From: Blastocatellia bacterium
GTDB taxonomy: Bacteria; Acidobacteriota; Blastocatellia; Pyrinomonadales; Pyrinomonadaceae
Assembly (NCBI GenBank): GCA_003168335.1
Contig: PMSM01000010.1
Location: forward strand, 396,001-460,000
Length of the DNA stretch: 64,000 nucleotides
Direction: 5' to 3'
A model generated the notes under the pieces. The model searched no databases. It saw only the letters and a list, made by a program, of their open reading frames with translations, and was not told the DNA's origin. Position 1 is the first letter of the stretch. Every line of letters begins with the position of its first letter. Below are positions 1 through 9,600 of the stretch, one piece after another. The translations under genes were made by a program, and so were the position numbers.

Positions 1-293
1 TCAGACAGAGTGTTGCGGCTGCCGAAACTTACCAGTTTGCGGATCGTGTTTTCGATGTTCCGAGCGTCAATCTCAGAAACGATTTTTGAAATCTGCGCGT
101 TGCGCACTGGCGCGGCCCTGCCGGTAGTCGAACGACGCGGACGCGATTTGCTCGGCGCAGGCACCGGAAATTTCGCTGGAGCCGGTTTAGCAGGTTCCTG
201 CTCCGCCCACGAAAGAGGAACGACGAAGACCAGAGAGATGAACAGCAATAGGTAAAAGGAAAGCAGACGCAACGTCCAGTTGCTCGGTCGCAT
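1..293 (-). CDS. M28-family metallopeptidase, N-terminal part (cut by window edge)
   Basis: The minus strand is open from an ATG at 293 to the left edge. It encodes a signal peptide (a hydrophobic run of L, F, V and S ending near SWA-EQ), then a Pro/Ala/Arg-rich linker, then the start of a domain with the segments 'IVSEIDARNIENTIRKL' and 'SFGSRNTLS'. That last pattern is what I expect at the beginning of secreted M28 aminopeptidases, where the 'fGtRhtlS' stretch precedes the peptidase fold. The zinc ligands would lie outside the window, so catalytic competence cannot be judged. A GAGG lies about 10 bases before the ATG. The family assignment comes from a short segment and is moderate. Confidence 0.6.
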   Translation of the reverse strand, partial: MRPSNWTLRLLSFYLLLFISLVFVVPLSWAEQEPAKPAPAKFPVPAPSKSRPRRSTTGRAAPVRNAQISKIVSEIDARNIENTIRKLVSFGSRNTLS

Positions 294-436
294 TGGCGGT
301 ACCTCGTTCTTTAGTGGCTGTCCGAACGAAACCAGACTGTACCAACTCAGGATTGTGAGAGCAACACCCAGGTACAGAACCCGCGCGGTTGATGACATCA
401 AGTCAGGATTGAGACGCAGCGTAACTAATTTACTAA

Positions 437-958
437 CTATCTCTCGAGTTTCTCGGCGGTGGTGCGATCCCGGGCCTCAGACGGGGTGCCGTAAGGTTCG
501 AAAAAACGAGTCGTGCCTTCGGTCACGCTGGGCACTCCCTGGAGCCGTGCCGTCGAAGGTTGCGGGAGTTGAGCTACTGAAGGATTACCGAGCGCATTGG
601 ATCGCCTCGGCTGCGTTTGGGTACCTGAGGAGAGCGACGTGTTGATTATTTTGGTTAGCAGCCGGACCAGAAAGATATCCGTGATTAGAATTGTCAGCAT
701 TCCGGTGATCACGATTCCCGTGATCCCGTCCGGATCGAGCCGAGCAGCTCGCGAAAGCTCAACTGCGCCTGAGATCAGAACCCCAAAACCTCCCAGCGTC
801 AGCAGGGTTAGGATCGCGCCGAGGACAATCGCCGGCTTGGTTAAGCTAATGGGTACAATTTGAGGTTGCGTCGCCAGGTCACTACCCAGGTTGGCCCCGC
901 AACGATGGCAGTACTTCAGCTCGATCGTGTATTCAGTGCCGCAGGATGGACAGTACAT
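437..958 (-). CDS. Zinc-ribbon membrane protein of unknown function
   Basis: This 173-residue protein opens with a rubredoxin-like zinc ribbon: CPSC near residues 3-6 and CHRC near 17-20, the pattern of the 'zinc ribbon domain' found at the N-terminus of many small bacterial membrane proteins. Two hydrophobic segments follow (about residues 42-65 and 80-102), so the protein probably spans the membrane twice. The C-terminal third is polar, Pro/Thr/Gln-rich and probably disordered. It stands alone, with the M28 gene downstream on the same strand. No enzymatic motif is visible. Its role is unknown, and a sensor or adaptor at the membrane would be only a guess. Confidence 0.65.
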   Translation of the reverse strand: MYCPSCGTEYTIELKYCHRCGANLGSDLATQPQIVPISLTKPAIVLGAILTLLTLGGFGVLISGAVELSRAARLDPDGITGIVITGMLTILITDIFLVRLLTKIINTSLSSGTQTQPRRSNALGNPSVAQLPQPSTARLQGVPSVTEGTTRFFEPYGTPSEARDRTTAEKLER

Positions 959-1137
959 GATGTTGAATGGTAAATCCGAACTACTTAATAGTAAACAATT
1001 CCGTCAATCGTACGGTTTATCGGGACTTGATGTTCACAGGGATTTGTCGGAAGCCCGCGCGTCAGCAAGGGCTCGGTTCCCTATCAGGCCCTCCCTGGCG
1101 GTCGGGCTTCTGACACATTCTGGGATTGATCAGAATC

Positions 1138-2394
1138 TCAGCGAATCGAGTAGGCCTTGTTCTTCCACACGACTATGACCTCGCCGCCGAGTTGCTGCGC
1201 AATCGAGCGGAGTCCGGAATCAAGCGCGTCAAATTCGCTGGATCCGCGTGAGATACTCTTCACAGTCATGGAAGACTTGAACTTTGCGTCAACCCAGGCG
1301 TTGCCTTGATGCTTGAATTTTCGTCCTCCAACTGAGCGAGTTTCGGGCGCCTTTTCTTCCGCAGACTCGCGGTTCGCATCGGCAGCAGGTTGAGCCTTTG
1401 CCGCATTACCGCGAGCTTCGTTTGAACTCCGGTTATTCGCCACGGAGTTGTCTTGATCTCTCCTCGGGCCTTTAAACTTTTCATCCGCAGGTCCGCGGTT
1501 CGCGGGTGCCTGATTGACGGTCGCGCGCCGGCTATCATCCTCGGCCTGAATGTCTTTGCCCTGACCCGCTCGTGCACCATTAATCGTGCTGCTGGGTTTA
1601 TCAGCTACCTGCTGTTCCGATTTGCGGGGTCCAGACACTGAGGCGACCCGGCCAGGATTCTGTTGTTGCCGAGATCGATCTTGCGCGCGTTCAGTCTCAA
1701 CGGGTGGTGGCGGCGGGGAATAAGACTGCGACGACTCGCCTGGTTCCGCAGCTTTCTTAGCGGCCAACGCCGGACTGGATGTCGTGTCTGTTTCCTTCGC
1801 CGGCTTTGCAGGAGATTCAGTCTCGGCAGTCTTGGATTGGTCTGACTTTGAGAGCTGATCTGAATTCTGCGAAGACTGGGCAGCAGGTAGCGGGCGATCT
1901 GCCAGAGCTTGTTTTTCTTGGGGGCCGCTTTGTGACGCGCCTTCACTGGTTGGCTTCACCGCGCTCAAAGGCACCTGCTTTGTCTGTTCGTTCTGCGCTA
2001 CGAGCGCGGGCACTGGCGAGGGACGCCGCGTGACCAGAAATACTACGCCTGCTGCGGCAACCAGGACCATGGCAAACGCCGCGTAGCGCAACGTCAGTGG
2101 CGAGAAGAACCCGGAAAGTCTTTTCCACCAGGCATAGCCTGCCGAGTCTGCAGCGCTGTTTGCTTCAGCCGCCACCACTGCGCCGCTACTGATTGCCAGT
2201 TGAGAAACTACTTTTCGACAGCCATCACAATCCGCCAGATGCGACACATAACGAGAGCGCGCCGCTTCGGGTAGTGAGCCCTCGGCGAACGCATTCAGTT
2301 CGTCCGGGTCGAGATGTTCAGTCGCAGAGTCGCTCTGCGACTGGCCCGCGTACCGCCGGAGAAGAACATCAATTTGTGCGTCGTTAGATGTCAT
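1138..2394 (-). CDS. Zinc-finger anti-sigma factor, membrane anchored
   Basis: 418 residues. The N-terminal region (about 25-65) carries an anti-sigma zinc-finger pattern, with His in 'HLDPDELNAF', later 'YVSHLADCDGC' giving H-x3-C-x2-C. One transmembrane segment follows near residues 105-125. A long low-complexity stretch rich in Ala, Pro, Gln, Lys and Ser comes next, then a compact C-terminal domain of about 70 residues. The gene lies directly downstream of a sigma-factor gene on the same strand, the usual pairing: the cytoplasmic zinc finger would hold the sigma factor until an envelope signal releases it. What the periplasmic part senses cannot be told. Confidence 0.75.
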   Translation of the reverse strand: MTSNDAQIDVLLRRYAGQSQSDSATEHLDPDELNAFAEGSLPEAARSRYVSHLADCDGCRKVVSQLAISSGAVVAAEANSAADSAGYAWWKRLSGFFSPLTLRYAAFAMVLVAAAGVVFLVTRRPSPVPALVAQNEQTKQVPLSAVKPTSEGASQSGPQEKQALADRPLPAAQSSQNSDQLSKSDQSKTAETESPAKPAKETDTTSSPALAAKKAAEPGESSQSYSPPPPPVETERAQDRSRQQQNPGRVASVSGPRKSEQQVADKPSSTINGARAGQGKDIQAEDDSRRATVNQAPANRGPADEKFKGPRRDQDNSVANNRSSNEARGNAAKAQPAADANRESAEEKAPETRSVGGRKFKHQGNAWVDAKFKSSMTVKSISRGSSEFDALDSGLRSIAQQLGGEVIVVWKNKAYSIR

Positions 2395-2466
2395 GTGTCT
2401 GGTAATGCTCTAAAGCAGGTGCGCTTAACTTCCCTGTTTGATGAACGGCCGCACCCGAAACAACTT

Positions 2467-2490
2467 GCGAAATCATTACGAATGATTCGC
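2467..2490. promoter_or_regulatory. Inverted repeat between sigma and anti-sigma genes
   Basis: A near-perfect palindrome, GCGAA(A)TCATT - ACG - AATGATTCGC, lies in the 115-bp gap between the sigma-factor and anti-sigma genes. It could be a hairpin that tunes expression of the downstream anti-sigma gene, or an operator. There is no adjoining T-run, so it is not a classical terminator. Confidence 0.35.
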
Positions 2491-2509
2491 AATTCGAGGC
2501 CGATTTCTC

Positions 2510-3472
2510 TTACCCTCCAGCGGGCGAGCCATGCAAAGTCGGATCACCCTTGCGCGTCAACATTGGTTCCACTTCAGTTTGCAGATGCGCGGCCACCTCG
2601 GCCAGCGACCGCGTCGCTTCACTTTTGGTCCAGCCGTGCTCTTTCATCAGGATCGACTCGACGCGCTCTCGCACTTCGCCGTGAATGCGAGTCAGGCGGC
2701 GACTAGCGGTAGCTTCGTGGACGCCAAGGACAGCGCCCGCTTCGCGCAGACGCAACCCATCGAAATAGTACAGCTTCATTAACAGTCGATCCTCATTATC
2801 AAGGTCAGCCAGAGCCTGCTTCAAAGCCTTCTCCACGTCCGCCGAGGCTAGATCACTCGCCAGTGACTCTTCCGGACTTGGCGCCGAATGGAACGGACTG
2901 AAGCTATCTGATTGACCGTCCGCGTCGTGAGCTAATCGCTCCAGATCGGCGTCCTCCTCAGTCTGTACCAACCGCGACTGTCGGCGATGCTGATCGATGG
3001 CCAATTGCCCTACGACCGCCCGCAGCCAGCCTCCCAACGAACCCGCTCCGGAATAGTAAGCCAACTTTCCGGCAGGCTTGCCATCCTCGCGCAGTTTCAG
3101 CCCATGAAGATCGGCCCAGATCGACTGCGCCAGATCGTCGGAGATCGCCTCGTTTGAACTCGCCGCTCGCGCAGCGGACCGAACCGTGGCGCCGTAACCT
3201 TCGAAAAGATCAGTCCAGGCAGTTTGATCTCCGCGTTCACAGGCGACGACCAAACACAGATCGTCAGCATGCAGACCATCGGTGAATTTGTCGACCGGTG
3301 CGGCGCCAGGCGCGGGGTTATACTTCAACACATATTTTTCGACCGCCGTTCGCACCCGCGGCGCAAGCAACCCGGCATCCAGACCGCGCGCATTCGTCGC
3401 CCTTGCCAGGAGGCGCCGGGCTCCCGCCAGAATCAATCCATCGATTTGCTTTTGATCTTCGCTCAAACCCAA
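2510..3472 (-). CDS. Sigma-70 family (ECF-like) RNA polymerase sigma factor
   Basis: 320 residues, longer than a typical ECF sigma factor because of an N-terminal extension of about 90 residues. Region 2 is seen around 'DDLAQSIWADLH' and region 4 as a helix-turn-helix near 'LREAGAVLGVHEATASRRLTRIH' (shown here only as part of the fold; key residues are the LREAG...A.SRRL core). A Ser/Pro-rich linker joins the two. The codon at 3472 is TTG, with another TTG two codons in, so the exact start is uncertain. The next gene is a zinc-finger anti-sigma factor, which supports a regulated sigma/anti-sigma switch. Confidence 0.75.
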   Translation of the reverse strand: MGLSEDQKQIDGLILAGARRLLARATNARGLDAGLLAPRVRTAVEKYVLKYNPAPGAAPVDKFTDGLHADDLCLVVACERGDQTAWTDLFEGYGATVRSAARAASSNEAISDDLAQSIWADLHGLKLREDGKPAGKLAYYSGAGSLGGWLRAVVGQLAIDQHRRQSRLVQTEEDADLERLAHDADGQSDSFSPFHSAPSPEESLASDLASADVEKALKQALADLDNEDRLLMKLYYFDGLRLREAGAVLGVHEATASRRLTRIHGEVRERVESILMKEHGWTKSEATRSLAEVAAHLQTEVEPMLTRKGDPTLHGSPAGG

Positions 3473-3700
3473 TTCTCGACTAACTCGTCGCCTGGCCCTA
3501 TGCTATCACGATCTTTCCGCCCTCATCCGATCACTTGCTCCGTCAGTTTGATGAGAAGCCCGCCCTTTGGTTGCCGGTGCCTGGCGCCTGTTTCGCTTAC
3601 CAACTCCGGTCGGGCCCTTTTTCCGGCAACCAGAGCCCGACTGTAGTTCATGTTCGGAACTAGAATCGACAATCGCAAGGCTAGAATCTAAAATCGGATC

Positions 3701-4345
3701 GTGCTTCGCGTTACTGAAATCTTTCGCTCGATTCAGGGAGAGTCCACACATGCGGGTCGCCCCTGCACCTTTGTGCGTCTAACCGGCTGTCCCATGCGCT
3801 GCACCTGGTGTGATAGTGAGTACACCTTCACCGGCGGCGAACACATCTCGATCGATGACGTGATGAAGCAGGTGCGTGACTTTGGCTGCCGGTTGGTCGA
3901 GGTAACCGGGGGCGAGCCCCTGGCCCAACGCGAGGCGTTAGATCTAGTCAGATGTCTGTGTGACGAAAGTTATGAAGTATTGATTGAAACGGGTGGCTAT
4001 ATTTCGACTGAGGATTTGGATCAGCGGGCCGGGGTCATTCTCGACGTGAAGTGCCCGGCTTCAGGAGAAGCAGAACGAAATCACTGGCCGAACCTGATGC
4101 GTTTACGACCGGAGATGGACGAGGTGAAGTTTGTGATCGCGGATCGGGCCGACTGGGATTTTGCTCGCCACGTGATTCAGGACTATGACCTGGAAAGTCG
4201 CGCTCGATCGGTACTGATTTCCCCGGCCTGGGAACAGATCGATTTGTCGGAGCTGGCAAACTGGATCGGGGAAAGCGGCATGAATGTGCGGATGCAGTTG
4301 CAGATGCACAAGTATGTTTGGGGCCCTGACGCGCGCGGAGTGTAG
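3701..4345 (+). CDS. queE: 7-carboxy-7-deazaguanine synthase QueE
   Basis: 214 residues. QueE is a radical-SAM enzyme that contracts 6-carboxytetrahydropterin to 7-carboxy-7-deazaguanine, on the route to preQ0 and queuosine. The substrate loop 'EIFRSIQGES' and the cluster motif C-PMR-C-TW-C (CxxxCxxC, about residues 32-39) are both present, as is a 'TGGEPL' motif. The start is a GTG at 3701. The next gene is queC, which takes the product to preQ0, so the two steps are adjacent. Length is normal for the short QueE class. Confidence 0.92.
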   Translation: MLRVTEIFRSIQGESTHAGRPCTFVRLTGCPMRCTWCDSEYTFTGGEHISIDDVMKQVRDFGCRLVEVTGGEPLAQREALDLVRCLCDESYEVLIETGGYISTEDLDQRAGVILDVKCPASGEAERNHWPNLMRLRPEMDEVKFVIADRADWDFARHVIQDYDLESRARSVLISPAWEQIDLSELANWIGESGMNVRMQLQMHKYVWGPDARGV

Positions 4346-4419
4346 CGCAAGTTGTTAAGTGGCGGGACGTTCATGAGCAGGCGTGAAGACTGACAGGCAG
4401 TCCACTGTTCTAAAGACAT

Positions 4420-5157
4420 GTGGGGAAACGAATGGGAGGAAGTTACGAAGTAATTGACGAACCGGCGGTGAATGATTCATCTTTTCGTCCTTCATCCTTA
4501 GCGGTTTGCCTGGTTTCAGGAGGGATGGACTCGTGTGTGACGGCCGCTATCGCCCGCGAAGAGAATGCCGAGGTCGCATTTCTGCATGTCTCCTACGGTC
4601 AGCGAACTGAAGCGCGCGAGCGCCGCGCGTTCGGAGAGCTGGCTGACCATTTCGCGGTCACTAAACGACTGGCCGTTTCGATCGAATCTTTAAAGGCAAT
4701 CGGCGGCTCGTCGTTGACTGACGCGTGCATTCCCGTTACGAAAGCGGATTTGACTTCGCCGGAAATTCCGACCAGTTATGTCTCTTTTCGCAATGCGCAT
4801 ATGTTAGCGATCGCTACAAGTTGGGCTGAAACGATCGGCGCCCAGCGAATCTATATTGGCGCTGTCGCTGAAGATTCTTCCGGCTATCCTGACTGCCGGC
4901 CGGAGTTCTACGAAGCATTTCAACGAGCGATTGACGCCGGCACGAAGCCGGAGACCAACGTCAAAATCGTAACTCCGGTGATTCATCTCAGCAAGTCAGA
5001 GATAGTGCGCCGCGGTCTGGAATTGGGCGCGCCTTTGGAACTCACCTGGTCCTGCTATGCGGCAGAGGATCAGGCCTGCGGGCAATGCGACTCATGTGCG
5101 TTGCGCCGGCGGGCCTTTGCGGCAGCCGGAACGCCGGATCCGATTCGTTATGCTTGA
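4420..5157 (+). CDS. queC: 7-cyano-7-deazaguanine synthase QueC
   Basis: 245 residues. QueC converts 7-carboxy-7-deazaguanine to preQ0 using ammonia and ATP. The PP-loop 'SGGMDS' lies near residues 34-39, and the C-terminal zinc site shows as C-x-x-C-x-x-C in 'CGQCDSC' with a further Cys upstream ('SCYAAED'). The N-terminal 25 residues before the PP-loop are longer than usual, so translation may begin at the ATG at 4432 rather than the GTG at 4420. It follows queE by 74 bp on the same strand. Confidence 0.92.
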   Translation: MGKRMGGSYEVIDEPAVNDSSFRPSSLAVCLVSGGMDSCVTAAIAREENAEVAFLHVSYGQRTEARERRAFGELADHFAVTKRLAVSIESLKAIGGSSLTDACIPVTKADLTSPEIPTSYVSFRNAHMLAIATSWAETIGAQRIYIGAVAEDSSGYPDCRPEFYEAFQRAIDAGTKPETNVKIVTPVIHLSKSEIVRRGLELGAPLELTWSCYAAEDQACGQCDSCALRRRAFAAAGTPDPIRYA

Positions 5158-5277
5158 CAGTGATGCTCGCGCTGATTAACTTAAAGCCGTTCAACGGCTA
5201 CAACTTGGTGGCAAAACGAGGCATCTTACCGATGCTGGCCCCGACGAGAGCCATAGATTGTTTGGAGGAATAATCAA

Positions 5278-6582
5278 ATGCGTCGTTCTTATCTTTTCAC
5301 TTCCATCATAGCCGCCGTGATCCTGCTTTTGAGCGCGGTTGTCGCGTCAGCTCAGATGGGTCAGCTTCGCGGTCACGTACTTCTAAAACAGGCAGACGGA
5401 ACTACAATCAAGGCTGCAGGTGCGCAGATTGATGTGTATCGCACCGATCTGCCCGGGAGCTATCCGAACAAGACGGACAAAAGCGGCACGTTTGTTTATG
5501 CAGGCTTGCCCTATACCGGCAAGTACATAATCGCCGTTAGCATGCCGAACGCCACGCCGACCTATCAGGGCAACGTACAAGCTGGACGAGACACTGACTA
5601 CGAACTCGTTCTTTCGCCGGGCGACGGGCGGCGACTCACCTTGGATGAGATCAAAAAATTGATGGCAACGAGTGGCGCCGACACGTCGGTCTCGGGCGGT
5701 ACGGAGAGCGCGGCCGACAAGGCCAAGCGCGAGGATCTCATAAAACAGAACGCGGAAATTTCAGCCAGCAACAAGAAAGCCACAGATACCAATCAGATAG
5801 TAGGCGACTCGTTCAAGGCCGGCAATGCCGCCAGAAACGCGAAAAACTATGATGAGGCGATCAAGCAATATGATATCGGTCTAGCAGCGGATCCCGAACA
5901 GGCTGCTTTGCTTACAAATAAGGCGGACGTCTTGAAGTCCCGCGGCGTCGATAAATACAACGCTGCGATTCAAACCAAGGACGATGCCGCCAGGACAGCA
6001 GGAATTGAAGCTGCCAAAGCAGATTTCAAAGGCGCTGCCGAGACGGCTGATAAGGCCTCTGAGATTGTTAAGAAGGAACCAGCCGTGACTGACCCGAATG
6101 ATCAGAAGCGACATGAGGCGAACAAGTATTCCGCATTCAGCGTTAGGGCTGAAGCCTATCGTCTTTTTGTAACCAAGGCCGACCAGTCGCAAACAGATGC
6201 GGGCGCTGCTGCGTTTCAGGATTACATGGGAGTCGAAAAGGATCCGGCAAAAAAGTCAAGAGCACAACTGGATCTCGCGCAGATGCTTTTCGATGCTGGC
6301 GCTGCAGACAAAGCCATAATCGAGTTCAAGAAGATACTCGATGTTGAGCCGGACAACATTGACGCACTCTATGGAATGGGCATTGCCGAAATAAGTAGCG
6401 GATACGCCGCCACCGACAAAGCCAAGCTTCAGGACGGGGTCAATTACTTGCAACGATTTGTGGATAAGGCCCCGGACACGCACAAGTTTAAGGCCGACGC
6501 CAAGGCGACTATCGCGGAAATGAAGAACACTGAGAGTGTGGTGCCTGAAAAGACAACGAGGCCGCCTCGCAAGCGGCCTTAA
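5278..6582 (+). CDS. Secreted TPR protein with a carboxypeptidase-regulatory-like domain
   Basis: 434 residues. A signal peptide (hydrophobic residues 8-25, cleavage near VASAQ) is followed by a beta-sandwich of the carboxypeptidase-regulatory type: 'LRGHVLLKQADG...AQIDVYRTD...TDKSGTFVYAGLP'. Tetratricopeptide repeats come next, visible as 'NAARNAKNYDEAIKQYDIGLAADPE' style helices and again near 'AQMLFDAGAADKAIIEFKKIL' (each motif is one TPR). The tail is basic. A clear Shine-Dalgarno GGAGG precedes the ATG. It is likely an exported scaffold protein; no enzymatic role is visible. Confidence 0.75.
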   Translation: MRRSYLFTSIIAAVILLLSAVVASAQMGQLRGHVLLKQADGTTIKAAGAQIDVYRTDLPGSYPNKTDKSGTFVYAGLPYTGKYIIAVSMPNATPTYQGNVQAGRDTDYELVLSPGDGRRLTLDEIKKLMATSGADTSVSGGTESAADKAKREDLIKQNAEISASNKKATDTNQIVGDSFKAGNAARNAKNYDEAIKQYDIGLAADPEQAALLTNKADVLKSRGVDKYNAAIQTKDDAARTAGIEAAKADFKGAAETADKASEIVKKEPAVTDPNDQKRHEANKYSAFSVRAEAYRLFVTKADQSQTDAGAAAFQDYMGVEKDPAKKSRAQLDLAQMLFDAGAADKAIIEFKKILDVEPDNIDALYGMGIAEISSGYAATDKAKLQDGVNYLQRFVDKAPDTHKFKADAKATIAEMKNTESVVPEKTTRPPRKRP

Positions 6583-6609
6583 CAAAAGTAACTCTCTCGG
6601 TTAAGGAAG

Positions 6610-6636
6610 GGGCACGGTGCGCCGTGCCCTTTCTTG
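6610..6636 (+). terminator. Rho-independent terminator after the TPR gene
   Basis: A perfect 8-bp stem, GGGCACGG (6610-6617) with CCGTGCCC (6622-6629) around a TGCG loop, is followed by TTTCTTG. It lies 28 bp after the TPR stop codon, and the palindrome may also serve the convergent dnaE2 gene. Confidence 0.8.
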
Positions 6637-6648
6637 TTAGCCACGACT

Positions 6649-9600
6649 TTAGTGGAAGTCATGCGAGCCCGGGCTCTGAATCTTCATCTGCAGCGGCTCG
6701 ACGCTCTTTGCCTTTACTGAAACTACATTATCCTGATGCTGCAAAGCTCCCTCGATTAACAGAAACGGATAATCAACCAAAGCGAGTCGATTCTGTTCGA
6801 AAAGCTGCGGCGTGATTATTACGTTTGCGATTCCGGTCTCATCCTCCAGACTTAGAAACACAAACCCCTTTGCCGTTCCCGGACGCTGACGCACAATCAC
6901 CCAACCCGCAACGCGCACCAACTGACCGTGGCGCATGTTCTTCAAATCAGCAGCCCGGGCGACGTTTACACTGTCGAGCCAGGCACGTTGATGGGCCATC
7001 GGATGGCGGCCAACGGTCATTCCCGTGCCGCGTAAATCTGCATTCAAACGTTCGTTGAGTGTCATCGGCGCCAGCGGCGAGTTTCCGTCTGCTTCAAGAT
7101 TTTCATACAGCGGGCCCGCCTCACGCGCCACCCGCTCGACCTGCCAGAGCGCGTCGCGGCGATTGCTGGAGCCTCGAAGAGGCGGCAGGTAATAGCCACG
7201 TCCGTAAGGGCGTGGTTCCTTACATGATGATGATTCCTCTTGAGCGCTGAAGGTGCGACACTCGTTTGAGAAGTAAGCAGTATCGGCGCTTCGCGCCTCA
7301 GAACTCTGCTCTTGTTGATGATCCCCGCCCTTACGGGCGGGGCTATTACCTTTCGACCCTTCGGGTCTATCGAAGCAAATAAAATTCAACGCACCTACCG
7401 CGGCTAATTTTCGCAATTCGTCTTTTCTCAACTCCGGCACGCGCTGGTGCAAATCATCGAGACTGGTAAACGAACGCTGGTTTCGCTCGCGCTCAATTGC
7501 TCGACCTGGCGCTTCCCGCAAACCTTTCACGCATCTCAAGCCGAGACGAAGTTGGTGGCGCAAGTTGTCAACTTGCGCTACATCGTCTTCTTCAATCGTG
7601 CACTCCCAATTCGATCTCGTTACATCAACTGGTTTCACTTTCAACCCATGTCGCTGGGCGTCCTTAATAATCGTGAACGGCTGATAAAAACCCATCGGCT
7701 GATTATTGAGCGTGGCCGCGGTAAATGCCGCCAGGTAGTGACATTTAAGATAGGCGCTGGCATAAGCAAGTAGCGCAAAGCTGGCCGCGTGCGATTCGGG
7801 AAAACCATAAAGCGCAAACGAAGCGATCGATTGTACGATCTCATCCTGCGTTTTTCCGGTAATTCCCTTCGCTGTCATCCCGCGCCGCAGCTTTATTTCA
7901 ATATCACGCATGCGCGCTTCTGATCGTTTAAATCCCATCGCCCGCCGCAACTCTTCGGCTTCGCCGCCGCTAAAACCTGCGCAGATCATCGCCATCTTGA
8001 GCAACTGCTCCTGAAACAGCGGCACACCTAACGTCCGCTTCAATACTGGTTCCAATGAAGGATGTGCATACTTAATTGGCGCGCGCCCCAGCCGTCGACT
8101 CAAGTAAGGGTTCACCATGTTGCCGACAATCGGTCCGGGCCGGATGATGGCTACCTGTACGACGATGTCGTAAAACTTTTGCGGCCTGAGTCGTGGCAAA
8201 CACGACATCTGCGCTCGGCTTTCAATCTGAAACATGCCGATCGTGTCCGCGTGTTGGAGCGCCTGGTAAACTGCCGGGTCATCCGGCGGCAGCTGCGCCA
8301 GATCAACTTCTTCGCCCGAAGTATCGCAAATTATTTGGATTGACTCTTCCAGTACCGCCATCATGCCCAGGCCAAGCAGATCAACTTTGATAATGCCCAG
8401 ATCAGCGCAGTCCTCTTTATCCCATTGCACCACAACACGGCCGGGCATTGCCGCCGGTTCAAGCGGGACCACCGAATTAAGTTGACCCTGACAAATCACC
8501 ATGCCCCCCGAGTGCTGGCCCAGGTGACGCGGCAAATCCTGAACGGCCCGGTAGAGCTGAAAGAATTTCTTGATACGAAGATCAAACAAATCCAGCCCGG
8601 CGTCTTTGAATTGTCGCTCCGGCGTGTCTTTCGGATCCTTCCATTCCCACGTATGCACCAAACTCGATAATCGCCCGAGCGTCTCTTCATCAAACCCGAG
8701 CACCTTACCGACTTCCCGTGCGGCTGAACGACCGCGGTAAGTGATTACGTTCGCGGTCATCGCCGCGCCCAGTTTGCCGTAGCGTTCGTAAACGTACTGA
8801 ATTGCCCGCTCGCGCTGATCACCGCTCGGCAGATCAAGATCGATGTCCGGCCACTCGCCGCGCTCTTCGGAAAGAAAGCGCTCGAACAAAAGTTCCATGC
8901 CGACAGGATCGACCGCAGTGATGCCAAGCGAATAGCAAACTGCGCTGTTTGCTGCCGAACCGCGTCCCTGCACCAGAATGTTGGTGCGCTTGCAGAACTG
9001 AATGATGTCCCAGACGATCAGGAAATAACCTTCGAGTTTGAGCTTCTCGATCAGCGCCAACTCGTGCTCGATCTGCTTTTGGGCGCGCGCGAAAGTTGGC
9101 GAGCCATTGTGTCCCGAGTAACGAAGCCGCGCGCCTTCGTAGGTTCGCCGGCGCAGAAAAGAAATCATCGTCTCGCCCGGCGGCACGGGATATTTGGGAA
9201 ATTCATAACCAAGATCTTCGAGCGTGAATTCAAGTCGCGAGGAAAGCTCGACTGTGTTGGCGATCGCTTCCGGCAGGTCGCCAAAAAGGCTCGTCATTTC
9301 TCTCGGCGACTTCACGAAACGTTCTGAATTCGTTGAGAGCAGACGCCCGGCTGTTTCCAGGCGCACGTGATTTCGGATGCAAGTGAAAACATCAGCCACC
9401 TGACGCTGCGCCCGTTTGGCATAACAGACTCCATTTGTCGCCAAGAGCGGTAACTTTAATCGCCGGGCAATCTCGATCAGCGATTGATTCCACGCTTCCT
9501 CACTGCGATTGAAGTGTCGCTGCAATTCGGCATAGACATTTCCACGACCGAAAGTGTCGACCAACCATTCAGTGTTCCGCTGCGCTGCCTCTGCGTTCTC